Of a DNA stretch of 64,000 nt, positions 35,221 through 43,756 are shown in pieces (positions within the stretch are counted from its first letter, which is position 1; each line of letters begins with the position of its first letter). The DNA comes from Bradyrhizobium sp. ISRA464 (lineage in GTDB: Bacteria > Pseudomonadota > Alphaproteobacteria > Rhizobiales > Xanthobacteraceae), in the NCBI RefSeq assembly GCF_029910095.1, contig NZ_CP094526.1:4774001-4838000 (forward strand). Reading direction: 5' to 3'. The position numbers were made by a program, and so were the translations under genes. The notes under the pieces were generated by a model that was not told where the DNA came from, ran no database searches, and saw nothing but the letters and a program-made list of their open reading frames with translations.

Positions 35221-35320
35221 TTGTTGACTAAAGAGCAACGATCCAAGGGACTGGATCGGATAATCGAACGGAGACATCCTGCCTCAGCGACCGCGCGTTG
35301 TTGACCCAAAGGCAACAATC
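35221..35320. promoter_or_regulatory. LysR-type operators, sites 2 and 3
   Basis: Two 23-bp sites, 35221-35243 and 35298-35320, are 77 bp apart. Both start TTGTTGAC and end GCAACGATC or GCAACAATC. They match site 1 beside the LysR gene 7.8 kb away. They lie upstream of the flavoprotein operon, so the same regulator probably controls it. Confidence 0.75.
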
Positions 35321-35363
35321 CCGGAGAAAAACTCGGTTGTCTGGTTCATTGTATCTGGCCTAG

Positions 35364-36785
35364 CATTACAGTTGCATCTTCCTGAAGGTTCTGAATCTAT
35401 GGGCGACCATGATTCGGGATCTGATGATTGGTGGCGCGTCGGTTGAGGATACGCTGACGCTGTGGGCTTCGTCGTTGCGAGATGCCAAGCAACGCATCCG
35501 TCCGCTGTTTACGCAAGAGCGGGTCGCGGCCTCGGCGGGGCAATTTCTCGACGGACTGTTGGGCAACGAGCCGCGCAAGACGGGTTGGATGCGGGCGGAA
35601 GCGGCTGGCGATCCAGGCCCGTGGCGCCAGCAGGCGATTCTGGGTCGGGGGCAGTGGGATGCCGACGCGCTGCGCGATATTGTACGTGAGTACGCGCTGG
35701 AAACGCTGGGTGACGAGGACGCGGTTCTGGTCATCGATGAGACCGGCTTTTTGAAACAGGGCAAGGCCTCGTGTGGGGTCGCGCGCCAGTACACTGGCTC
35801 GGCGGGCAAGATCACCAATTGCCAGATCGGAGTGTTTGCCTCCTATGTGTCGCGGCATGGCCATGCCTTCATCGATCGGGCGCTCTACCTGCCAAAGGAA
35901 TGGACGGACGAACCCGCTCGCCTGAAGGCCGCACATGTCCCGAGCGATGTGAGCTTTGCGACGAAGCCCCGGATCGCGCATCAAATGATCGCTCGCGCGA
36001 TCGCCGCAAAGGTGCCGTTCTCGTTCGTAGCAGCGGACAGCGTGTATGGCACGGGAGCGATCGAAACCCTGCTGCGCAAGGCGGGCAAAGGCTTGTTCTG
36101 GGGGTTGCTTCCAATCACGTGTTCTATTCCTGGGGCAAGCAGCAGCCTGTCGCCGGCACTGCCTCTACGATCGCGCAGAGCCTTCCCAAGAAGGCCTGGC
36201 GCCGCCTGCCGTCCGGCGAAGGAACCAAAGGTCCGCGCTGGCACGACTGGGCCTATCTTGAGCTGGCCGATCTCGACGCCGGCGAATACAACGACGACCT
36301 TGCCGGGGAATGGACCCGAGGTCTTCTGATCCGCCGCAATATTGCCGACAACAGCTTAGCCTTCTTCTCCACATGGTGCCCCAAGGGCACGTCCATGCAG
36401 AAGCTGGTATCCGTGGAAGGCCATCGCTGGGCCATCGAAGACAGCTTCGAAACCGCCAAGAACGAGCTCGGTCTTGATCACAACGAAACCCGCTCCTGGC
36501 ATGGCTGGCATCGCCATGTCTCACTGGTCATGCTTGCCTTCGCCACGATGGCCGTCATCCGTCATCGGGCCAACACCGGAGCATTGCTTAAAAAAACGCG
36601 ACCGCGGCCCCGACCGAAGCATCGTTCTTGATCCGCTGGTCGATCCAGGAAATCCGCCGCATCGCCATGAAGCTCGCCCAGCGGCGCATCCCGCATGCCC
36701 ACATCCTCGCATGGTCATCCTGGCGCAGGGCTCATCAAGCCAACGCGCGCAAAGCGCATCTCAAGCAAAAATTACAACTGTAATG
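35364..36785. mobile_element. IS701-like insertion sequence
   Basis: The element is 1422 bp with 11-bp perfect inverted ends (CATTACAGTTG at 35364 and CAACTGTAATG ending at 36785). It is flanked by CTAG on both sides (35360-35363 and 36786-36789), which fits a 4-bp target duplication. It carries one transposase gene on the plus strand, which is frameshifted twice. Confidence 0.8.
35409..36783 (+). pseudogene. IS701-family (DDE) transposase, two frameshifts
   Basis: Three successive frames make one DDE transposase. Frame 1 (from ATG 35409) has AVLVIDETGFLKQGKASCGV with a catalytic Asp and FVAADSVYGTG with the second Asp. Near 36092 one T is missing (GGCTTG for GGCTTTG) and the next frame gives GVASNHVFYSWGK through LVSVEGHRWAIEDSFETAKNELGLDH with the catalytic Glu. 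Near 36629 another T is missing and the last frame (LIRWSIQEIRRIAMKLAQRR) ends at TAA 36781-36783. The copy should be immobile unless the gaps are sequencing errors. Confidence 0.8.
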
Positions 36786-36854
36786 CTAGGCCCGAGGGAG
36801 CAGCTGCGAGCGTTGGGCTGCCGCGATCGCCAGAAGGAGACGGGAGAAAGTTTG

Positions 36855-37802
36855 ATGCGTGTTGCCTTCCTGGATGATTTTCATTCCGCCTATCATGAGA
36901 CGGCAGGCGTTCGGCGTTTGCGCGAACGAGCCGACGTCGAGATTCTGACCCAACCCTTTGGCGAAGCGTCCGCGCTCCGCGGATTCGATGCGCTGGTCGC
37001 GACCCGCGAACGGACGCGATTCACGAAGGAGCTTTTCGAACAATTGCCGGATGTGAAGATCATCGCCCAGACGGGCAATCATGCCTATCACATCGATCTC
37101 GCAGCGGCGGAGCGACGCGGCATTGTTATCGGCAAGGCGACGGGAGGTTTCTGCACCGCTGCCGGCGAGCTCGCCATCGGATTGATGATCTCGATCATGC
37201 GTCAGATCCCTTCCGTGGATCATGCCGTGAAGGCGGGAGGATGGCCCACGCCGATGACGCGGGTTCTGCGCGGCAAGACGCTAGGAATCGTGGGGCTGGG
37301 AAACATCGGCAAATACGTGGCGCGGGTCGCGGGCGCATTTAACATGAAGGTTCTGGCCTGGGGCAGCCGGCTGACAGCTGAAGCCGCAGCGCAACACGGC
37401 GCGGAGCGTCGCGAGCTCGACGACCTCATGCGCTGTTCGGACATCATCTCGGTCCACGCAACCCTCAGCCCGGACTCGCGCGGCCTGATCGATGCGGCAA
37501 GGCTCGCACTGATGAGGCCGACAGCCTATCTGGTCAACACGGCGCGCGGACCCATCGTCGACGAGAGGGCTCTATACCGCGCGCTTGCCGACGGCCGCAT
37601 TGCCGGTGCCGCTCTCGACGTGTTCGACGAGGAACCCCTGCCCGCGGCTCACCCGCTGCGGCGGCTTTCCAATGTTATCCTCACGTCGCATCTCGGCTGG
37701 CCGACGGATGAAATGTACGGGCAGTTTGCGGACGCCGCTGCCGACGTCCTCCTTGGCTACCTCGATGGGAAGTACGTTCCGCGTTTCGTGCCGGGATACT
37801 AA
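36855..37802 (+). CDS. D-2-hydroxyacid dehydrogenase family protein
   Basis: This 315-residue NAD-dependent dehydrogenase has the Rossmann motif GIVGLGNIGKYVARVA, the catalytic Arg in NTARGPIVDE, Glu in ALDVFDEEPLP and His in SHLGWPTDEMY. The family reduces 2-keto acids to D-2-hydroxy acids or the reverse; the class includes phosphoglycerate dehydrogenase-like enzymes. Start ATG 36855 follows GGGAGAAAG. The IS701-like element sits directly upstream and may have separated it from its promoter. It runs opposite to the flavoprotein operon. Confidence 0.86.
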   Translation: MRVAFLDDFHSAYHETAGVRRLRERADVEILTQPFGEASALRGFDALVATRERTRFTKELFEQLPDVKIIAQTGNHAYHIDLAAAERRGIVIGKATGGFCTAAGELAIGLMISIMRQIPSVDHAVKAGGWPTPMTRVLRGKTLGIVGLGNIGKYVARVAGAFNMKVLAWGSRLTAEAAAQHGAERRELDDLMRCSDIISVHATLSPDSRGLIDAARLALMRPTAYLVNTARGPIVDERALYRALADGRIAGAALDVFDEEPLPAAHPLRRLSNVILTSHLGWPTDEMYGQFADAAADVLLGYLDGKYVPRFVPGY

Positions 37803-37812
37803 ACAGACTCTC

Positions 37813-37835
37813 TCGGTGGGTTCGTAACCGACCGA
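37813..37835. terminator. Possible bidirectional hairpin
   Basis: A 10-bp stem with one mismatch (TCGGTGGGTT against AACCGACCGA, loop CGT) lies in the 53-bp gap between two convergent genes. No T-run follows on either side, so a Rho-independent terminator is only possible. Confidence 0.4.
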
Positions 37836-37855
37836 GCGAGCATGCCGATCCTCGG

Positions 37856-38242
37856 CTAGGACCGCTTTGTCCCGCCACTTTTCTTCGCGCTGGCCTTCTG
37901 ACTGGCCCCGCCGGGCTTCCGCTCATCCCAGTTTCGAACCAGATCAAGAAGGCCGGGAAAACACCGGTTCAGCTCTTCCATGCGCAGACGGCTGCGCCGT
38001 TCGAGACCGTATTGACGCTGCCGGATCAGGCCGGCTTCGCGCAGCGCCTTGAAATGATGTGTCAGCGAGGACTTTGGCCTGTCGAAGCCGAACCAGCCGC
38101 ACGTGTGATCATATGCCTCCGATTCCAGCAGAAGCTTGCGCACGATCGTCAGACGGATCGGATCGGAGAGCGCGCCCATGATTGCCTCCAGCCGCATCTC
38201 CTTGGCGGCCGGCTCCGGCAAAGGCTCGGGAAGATCATCCAC
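37856..38242 (-). CDS. ArsR family transcriptional regulator
   Basis: This 128-residue winged-helix repressor has IMGALSDPIRLTIVRKLL and the recognition region KSSLTHHFKALREAGLIRQRQYGLERR, the usual ArsR/SmtB pattern. A C-terminal tail rich in Lys, Ser and Gly follows. Metal-ligand cysteines of classical ArsR proteins are not seen (only one Cys in DHTCGWF and one in NRCF), so it may respond to an organic ligand. It is divergent from the MFS exporter gene, and two palindromes overlap the exporter promoter (38300-38343), giving a typical autoregulated repressor-exporter pair. Confidence 0.86.
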   Translation of the reverse strand: MDDLPEPLPEPAAKEMRLEAIMGALSDPIRLTIVRKLLLESEAYDHTCGWFGFDRPKSSLTHHFKALREAGLIRQRQYGLERRSRLRMEELNRCFPGLLDLVRNWDERKPGGASQKASAKKSGGTKRS

Positions 38243-38299
38243 GGCTGCGCATTCCTATGCAGTTTTGACGAACCGATATGAGCGGTGTCTTACACCCCT

Positions 38300-38343
38300 G
38301 TACGAGATTTGTCGAACTGTGTTAAGTACGATAAAATTCGTAC
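38300..38343 (+). promoter_or_regulatory. Promoter with two overlapping ArsR-type operators
   Basis: A sigma-70-like promoter reads TTGTCG (38309-38314), 17-bp spacer, TAAAAT (38332-38337). Two sites of identical design overlap it: GTACGA-N6-TCGAAC (38300-38317) and GTACGA-N6-TCGTAC (38326-38343), 26 bp apart. Binding there would block transcription of the exporter gene at 38355. Confidence 0.7.
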
Positions 38344-38354
38344 AGGAGAACAGC

Positions 38355-39569
38355 ATGACTACATGCGATATCGGGCGTCCTTCAGACACATCACGCAGCG
38401 AACCACGCCCCTGGCGCATGTGGAGCGCGGCCTGGGTCGTCACAGCGGTGTTCGTACTGTCGAATCCAGCAACGCCGCTCTACGTCTATTGGCAGAGGAC
38501 GATCGGGTTCTCTTCCGGCACACTGTCCGTGATCTTTGCGGCATACATCCTGGGCCTGCTGGCGACACTGTCGCTCGCCGGCCAGCTCTCTGACCGCTAC
38601 GGCCGACGGCCCGTTTTGATGCCCGGCTTGGCTGCCGCGATGCTCGCATGTGTGCTGTTCGCGACCGCGACGACGGTCGGCGCCCTGCTCGTCGCCCGCT
38701 TCCTGTCGGGCGTCGCGGTCGGCGCCGTGGTGTCGGCAGGCATGGCCTCCGTCGTAGATCAGGGCGGCCCTAACCGTCGCCGGCTGGCATCACTGATCGC
38801 GTCAGTCGCCATGGTGCTCGGCGCCGGGCTTGGTCCTTTGTTTGCGGGTTCGGTTGCAGTTCAGCTTGCGGAGCCTGTCGTATTGATCTTTACCACCGAG
38901 CTAATCGTGCTGGCGTGCACCGGCCTTCTGGTGCTTGCACTGCCGCAAAAGCGGCTCGATCGCAACCCCGGCGATGGCTGGCGGCTGCGCGTGCCGAGCG
39001 TTCCGCATGCTAATCGCCGGCAGGTCGCATTCGGCGTTGCGATCTTCGGCCCCGGCATCACAGCTACTTCCTTCGTATTGTCGCTCGGACCATCGCTGCT
39101 TTCAAAGCTGCTCCATGTCACCAGCCCTCTTGTCGCGGGAGGAACGGCCTGCGCCATGTTCTTGACGGCAACAGGCGTTCAGTTCGCGCTCAGGCGGCTT
39201 CCCATTCGAACGATCATGCTGATCGGTGCGGCCGCCACCGTCATGTCCATGATCAGCATCGCGATTGCGGTCGACGCATCGCTGGCGGGTCTGTTGATCC
39301 TCGCCGCCTTGCTCGCTGGCGCGGGCCAGGGTCTTGGCCAGCTCGGCGGACTTTCGTTGATCGGTCTGCACGTTCCGGCGGAGCGCCGCGCAGAAGCCAA
39401 TGCGGTCATGAACTTTGGCGGATACATCCTAGCCGGACTACTTCCCGTGCTGATGGGCTATCTGATCGACTTTGCAGGGCTCGCCACCGGCGCAGCTATC
39501 TTTGCCGCCGCGCTTGGCCTTGTCGCTGCGGCGGGTGCGTGGTTCGTCCAAATTCACCTCAGGGAGTAG
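38355..39569 (+). CDS. MFS exporter
   Basis: This 404-residue protein has about 12 membrane segments and MFS signatures: FVLSNPATPLYVYWQRTIGF in helix 1, GQLSDRYGRRPVLMPG at loop 2-3, and RFLSGVAVGAVVSAGMASV. It resembles drug or metabolite exporters. ATG 38355 is preceded by AGGAG. The divergent ArsR gene and the operators over its promoter indicate induction by a toxic or signalling compound. It is the last gene of island 2 before attachment-site copy B. Confidence 0.87.
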   Translation: MTTCDIGRPSDTSRSEPRPWRMWSAAWVVTAVFVLSNPATPLYVYWQRTIGFSSGTLSVIFAAYILGLLATLSLAGQLSDRYGRRPVLMPGLAAAMLACVLFATATTVGALLVARFLSGVAVGAVVSAGMASVVDQGGPNRRRLASLIASVAMVLGAGLGPLFAGSVAVQLAEPVVLIFTTELIVLACTGLLVLALPQKRLDRNPGDGWRLRVPSVPHANRRQVAFGVAIFGPGITATSFVLSLGPSLLSKLLHVTSPLVAGGTACAMFLTATGVQFALRRLPIRTIMLIGAAATVMSMISIAIAVDASLAGLLILAALLAGAGQGLGQLGGLSLIGLHVPAERRAEANAVMNFGGYILAGLLPVLMGYLIDFAGLATGAAIFAAALGLVAAAGAWFVQIHLRE

Positions 39570-40308
39570 TCTGATCGATCCGCGGAAGCAATTCCAGAAG
39601 GCCAGATCGCGCGCCGGGGACAGTCGCGAAAACTGCTACGTGGAGCGCAAGTTGTCGTTGAAGATCGTAGATGGGCACATAGAAGCGTGCCCGCTGTCGC
39701 AGAGGTGCGGTTTTCGCTCACCGACACCGACATCCTTCAACCTCGCGGCTTAAACGATTTGGTCCTGCTCCGTAGCGTACACAAGGGCTGGTCATTTCGC
39801 CGAGCCGACGAGCCTCCTAGTCCGCTTGCGCCACCTTTCTGCACGCTCCAATGCGCTCCGGTACTCCCGCCAATCAAGTTGGATGGATTGCCGAGCTCAA
39901 CCAGTCTAAGTGGAGGTCCGTGATTCTGGTCCCTCAATGGATAGGAAAGGATGTAGAAAACCTCACCAGAACCTACGCTAAACTGCGCGATAGCAGCCGG
40001 CCGCGCTACTCCCACTCTATCATTTCGAACGACGTTTCGTCGTTGATTTACAGGCACAATTTTTCAAATCTGACGGACAAATGCCGACGGTATACCCGCC
40101 TCAATTTTTTACTCTTGAATTCACAGGAAAATTTGCGCCGTTGAACATGCTGGCGCTTCCGCCAACTATCGGAGTCAATCGACTGAAATGAGCGGGCTCT
40201 TCAACTAGGATCGCCATTGCTCGCATTGACGCGCGTAGCTTCAGATACCGTCAGAGATCGCCGGTTTGCCGATCCAAGGGCTCGAATGTCCGAGAAGCGT
40301 TGGAGCCA
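39570..40308. other. Gene-free junction region between islands 2 and 3
   Basis: About 740 bp with no gene that can be supported; short open frames show no family features. It contains attachment-site copy B (39836-40182). Confidence 0.5.
39836..40182. repeat. guaA 3'-end attachment-site copy B with both arms
   Basis: The core CTACTCCCACTCTATCATT lies at 40006-40024. The left arm (TTTCTGCACGCTCCAATGCG) starts 170 bp before it, and ACCTACGCTAAACTGCGCGA directly adjoins, as beside guaA itself. The right arm has TCTTGAATTC at 40113 (+107) and AACTATCGGAGTCAATCGA at 40164 (+158). It marks the junction of islands 2 and 3. Confidence 0.82.
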
Positions 40309-41625
40309 TTACGCCGGACGCAGGGTTCCTTCGATGCAGGATGCAATCTCGAGCAAACGCCTATCCCCATTCCTGCGACCAATAAGCATCAGCCCTACTG
40401 GAAGGCCGTCGACGGGCAGCGGCAAGGAGACGGCTGGACAATCGAGCACGTTAGCGACGCGTGGATTGCGCAGTACGAGGCCATTGAGTTCATGGAATGC
40501 CGTATCCTCCGCAACGGAAGAGGTCGACGGCGCACGGATTGGTGTCGTCGGCACGACGAACACCTCATTGTTGCCGAAGGACTGCTCGAAGGACCGGATC
40601 GCGGCTTGCCGGAGCCGCACCATGCGCACATAATCCGTGCCGAGAATGCCGGCCCCGGCTTCGATGCGTGCGCGCGTCCGAGGATCGATCCCGTCCAGCT
40701 CCGAGAGCCCCAAACTGCGCAAGGTTGCGCCGAGCTCGACCGATGGGAATGTGCCGATCTTGTCGATGTGTGCGAGATCATCCAGAGCAGCCTCAATGGA
40801 TCCGTCCTTGATCTGCAAACCACCTGATCGCAGCCGCTCCATGGCGTTCTCAAACGCAGCGAGCACCTCGGGCTCGCAACGATCAAACAAGCGCCCACGC
40901 GCAATGTTCAGGCGGAACGTGCCGGGAGATGCTGGCCGCAACCGCGACGGCGCGACTTCACCTGAAAGCACCTGATCGGCCAAGAAACAATCCTCGACGT
41001 TCGCGGCGATCGGACCGATCGTGTCGAGACTCGACGAGAGGGAGAACACGCCTGTGGTCGGCACGAAACCGCTAGTTGGCTTGAAACCGACCGCGCCCGA
41101 CAGTGCGGCGGGGATTCGGATCGAACCTCCGGTATCGCTGCCAATGGCGATATCGGCCATACCGCCAATCACGGACACGACAGCCCCCGATGAAGAGCCT
41201 CCCGGAACGCGGGCGCGATCTCGAGGATTGGCCGGCATCCCGTCGTGCGGGTTTGTACCGAGCGCGGAGAAGGCGAACTCGGTCATCTGCGTCTTGCCGA
41301 TGACCATGGCACCCGCAGCCCGCAACCGTTTCACGACCTCGGCGTCTTTAGCGGCCGGCGGCCGCCGGCGCAGGACAGCCGAGCCGGAGCTGGTGACGGT
41401 CCCGGCGACGTCGAACAACGCCTTCACCGAAACGATGCGGCCATCGAGCGGACCACGAAGTGCTCCGGCACCGGCGCGACGATCCGCAGCTTCAGCCTCC
41501 CAGCGGGCGCTGTCCGCAAAGACGGCCGTGAAGACGTTCTTTGCTTCCGGCGAATGGATCTGCGCGAGTGCCACCTCCAGCCGTGCGACGGCCGAAGGGT
41601 GCGATGGATCCTGTGTTGCTGTCAT
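40309..41625 (-). CDS. Amidase (amidase signature family)
   Basis: This 438-residue enzyme of the amidase signature family has the Ser-cisSer-Lys triad: Lys in RIVSVKALFDVAG, the cis-Ser in RVPGGSSSGAVVSV and the nucleophile Ser in GSDTGGSIRIPAALSG. It hydrolyses a carboxylic amide to ammonia and the acid. ATG 41625 lies 25 bases after the DUF2848 gene; an earlier ATG at 41688 would overlap that gene. It is the last gene of the island 3 operon, which also encodes a Liv-type importer and an aromatic monooxygenase, so an aromatic amide or a cyclic imide product is a likely substrate. Confidence 0.86.
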   Translation of the reverse strand: MTATQDPSHPSAVARLEVALAQIHSPEAKNVFTAVFADSARWEAEAADRRAGAGALRGPLDGRIVSVKALFDVAGTVTSSGSAVLRRRPPAAKDAEVVKRLRAAGAMVIGKTQMTEFAFSALGTNPHDGMPANPRDRARVPGGSSSGAVVSVIGGMADIAIGSDTGGSIRIPAALSGAVGFKPTSGFVPTTGVFSLSSSLDTIGPIAANVEDCFLADQVLSGEVAPSRLRPASPGTFRLNIARGRLFDRCEPEVLAAFENAMERLRSGGLQIKDGSIEAALDDLAHIDKIGTFPSVELGATLRSLGLSELDGIDPRTRARIEAGAGILGTDYVRMVRLRQAAIRSFEQSFGNNEVFVVPTTPIRAPSTSSVAEDTAFHELNGLVLRNPRVANVLDCPAVSLPLPVDGLPVGLMLIGRRNGDRRLLEIASCIEGTLRPA

Positions 41626-41650
41626 GACACGCGCGGCTGGGAGAGAAGGA

Positions 41651-42334
41651 TCAGGTGACGACTGGCAGGACGTCGACGTCGTAGCCATGGGTCAGGGACC
41701 GGTTAAGGACCGGATCGTTCAGCTCCATCTCGAAACGCGACCCCGGCCGAATGCCGCCGATCGCGCCCGGCGTACCGCAGAACATCAGCGTGCCGGCCGA
41801 TAGCATGTCCGTGCCGGTGTAGCGACGAATGAGATCGCGCGGCGTCCTGAGCGCGGAGACCGGGCTCTGCTGGTAAAGGACCCGTTCCCCGTCGATCGTC
41901 GCCCACGAACGAAGGACCAGTTCATCCCAATGCCCCTCAACATCGGCATAGGACCAGAGCTGTGGGCCGACCGGCTTGCCGCACAGCTGCTTCGAGAGTG
42001 CGATGCCCGACGCTTCGGCCTTGCGATCAGTATGATCGGATCCGATGCCGACCCAGAGCCCGTCGGCCGTGGCGACGATGACAGGCTCGACCTCGCCGGA
42101 ACTGTCGGGCCCAAGGACGGTCAGGCGACTGTCCTGGATCAAGGTTTGGGCCGCGACCCGGTAATAGAGCGGCGTCGTCGACGGACGCGGAATGCCGAGC
42201 GCGGCCAGCTCCTCGATATGGTGCTCGATCGCCGCCGCGTCCCTGCCCGCCCAGCCAGCGATGACAAGGGAGTCGATCTCGATCCCGACACGGTCGGTCC
42301 GGTCCTTTGCGAGGCGGTCAAATTGCAGCAACAT
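41651..42334 (-). CDS. DUF2848 family protein
   Basis: This 227-residue protein has the DUF2848 core TADGLWVGIGSDHTDRKAEA, CGKPVGPQLWSYADVEGHWDE and TLMFCGTPGAIGGIRPGSRFEMEL. The C-terminal half recalls the fumarylacetoacetate-hydrolase fold (GTLMFCGTP followed by a charged strand), so a hydrolase or decarboxylase acting on a ring-cleavage product is possible. No experimental function is known to me. It overlaps the end of the LivF gene by 17 bases and precedes the amidase, so it is part of the operon. Confidence 0.78.
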   Translation of the reverse strand: MLLQFDRLAKDRTDRVGIEIDSLVIAGWAGRDAAAIEHHIEELAALGIPRPSTTPLYYRVAAQTLIQDSRLTVLGPDSSGEVEPVIVATADGLWVGIGSDHTDRKAEASGIALSKQLCGKPVGPQLWSYADVEGHWDELVLRSWATIDGERVLYQQSPVSALRTPRDLIRRYTGTDMLSAGTLMFCGTPGAIGGIRPGSRFEMELNDPVLNRSLTHGYDVDVLPVVT

Positions 42335-43010
42335 GGAATTCCCTATTCGTGGTCGATGTGGTCAGGATTTCGCCGCGCTCGATCTGCAGCGTCCGGTCGG
42401 CGATGCGGTCGAGCAGCGCGGGCGAAGATTCGGTGACCAGCATGGCAAGCTCGGGCCGGTGCTTGCGCAATTCGCCGAGCGTCCGCGCATAGTCGAGCGC
42501 GAGGGCCGGCGCCAGACCCTGGAAGGGTTCGTCGAGCAGCAGCACCTTACGTGCCACCGTCAGCGCGCGCCCCAGCGCGACCATCTTGCCCTGCCCTCCC
42601 GAAACGCCGCCGGCCGGCCGTGACCGCATCACGTGCAATTCGGGCAGCAAGTGGTAGATCTCGTCGAGCCTGCGCGCGATCTCGGCACGGTCGAGCTTCA
42701 GCGCCAGAGCCGGGAGGCGGATGTTCTCCTCCACGCTCAGCTCCGGAATCAGGCGCCGGTCCTCCGGCGCATAGCCAATGCCGGCGCGGGCGCGGGTGTG
42801 GGCAGGCCTGCTGCCGAGATCGTCGGCATCGAGGCGGACCGAGCCCTCGTCAAGCGCGATGAGGCCCATGATTGCACGCAATGTCGTGGTCTTGCCGGCG
42901 CCGTTGCGCCCGATCAACACCGTCGTCTTGCGCGCGATGATCTCGCAACTGACGCCGCGCAGCACACGAACGCCCTCGATCGAGACGCTGACCTTGTCGA
43001 GCCTGAGCAT
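42318..43010 (-). CDS. livF: Branched-chain amino-acid type ABC transporter ATPase LivF
   Basis: This 230-residue ATPase has Walker A IGRNGAGKTTTLRA, the signature GGVSGGQGKMVALGRAL and Walker B VLLLDEPFQGLAPAL. It is one of the two ATPases of a Liv/HAAT importer. Start ATG 43010 overlaps the LivG stop by one base (TGATG), so it is coupled. The His switch of many ATPases is replaced: LVTESSPALLD stands where LVEQN or LVEHD is usual, which is typical of LivF-type subunits. The substrate of the system is probably not an ordinary amino acid, given its neighbours. Confidence 0.88.
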   Translation of the reverse strand: MLRLDKVSVSIEGVRVLRGVSCEIIARKTTVLIGRNGAGKTTTLRAIMGLIALDEGSVRLDADDLGSRPAHTRARAGIGYAPEDRRLIPELSVEENIRLPALALKLDRAEIARRLDEIYHLLPELHVMRSRPAGGVSGGQGKMVALGRALTVARKVLLLDEPFQGLAPALALDYARTLGELRKHRPELAMLVTESSPALLDRIADRTLQIERGEILTTSTTNREFHVAAI

Positions 43011-43756
43011 CAGGCCACCCCTACGACACGTTGGCGGACTTGCGCATTGCTGAACACCTCGTCGGGCCGGCCCTCGGCCATGATATTGCCGGCGTTCCAC
43101 ACCAGGACGCGGCTCGCGTAACGCGCGACCACGTCCATGTCGTGCTCGACGAACAGTGCGGTAATGCGGCGCTGGCGCAGCGCTGCTATCAGTGCCTCCA
43201 TCAGCGGAAAGCGTTCGAGGGCGCTCACGCCGCTGGTTGGCTCATCGAGCAGCAGGAGCCGCGGCTTCAGGGCCAGCGCAACCGCGATGTCCAGCAGCTT
43301 GCGATGTCCTTCGGGCAGCGTGCTGCTGATACGATCGGCATCGCCGGCGAGCCCGACCAGATCGAGCAACGCCCTTGCTTCGTCGCGTCGCTTCGCCGTT
43401 TCGAGCGGCTGGACCGCGCTCCACAGACCGTCCGTTGCCGCCAGCGCCAGCATCATGTTGTCGATCACGCGTTGAGCGGAGAATAGCTGCGGGATCTGGA
43501 ATGCGCGGGCGACGCCGCGGCGCGCGATGGCGCGTGGCGACAGATGGGTGATGTCGTGACCGTCCAGCACCACGCTGCCCGATTTGGGGCGGATGTACCC
43601 CGTGCAGATGTTGAGCAGCGTTGTCTTGCCCGACCCGTTCGGACCGATGATCGCGAGGAACTCGCCGCCATGGATCGCGATGCTGACATCGTCGGCGGCC
43701 TTGACGCCGTTGAATGCGACGTGGAGGCCTTTTGCTTCCAGGATGGGAGGCGTCAT
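43010..43756 (-). CDS. livG: Branched-chain amino-acid type ABC transporter ATPase LivG
   Basis: This 248-residue ATPase has Walker A IGPNGSGKTTLLN, the divergent signature STLPEGHRKLLDIAVAL, Walker B PRLLLLDEPTSGVSALE and the His switch FVEHDMDVVARYA. The residues RAFQIPQLF and the late stretch NAGNIMAEGRPDEV are typical LivG features. The start overlaps the LivM gene by 4 bases (ATGA). It pairs with LivF to power the importer formed with LivM, LivH and the binding protein. Confidence 0.9.
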   Translation of the reverse strand: MTPPILEAKGLHVAFNGVKAADDVSIAIHGGEFLAIIGPNGSGKTTLLNICTGYIRPKSGSVVLDGHDITHLSPRAIARRGVARAFQIPQLFSAQRVIDNMMLALAATDGLWSAVQPLETAKRRDEARALLDLVGLAGDADRISSTLPEGHRKLLDIAVALALKPRLLLLDEPTSGVSALERFPLMEALIAALRQRRITALFVEHDMDVVARYASRVLVWNAGNIMAEGRPDEVFSNAQVRQRVVGVA

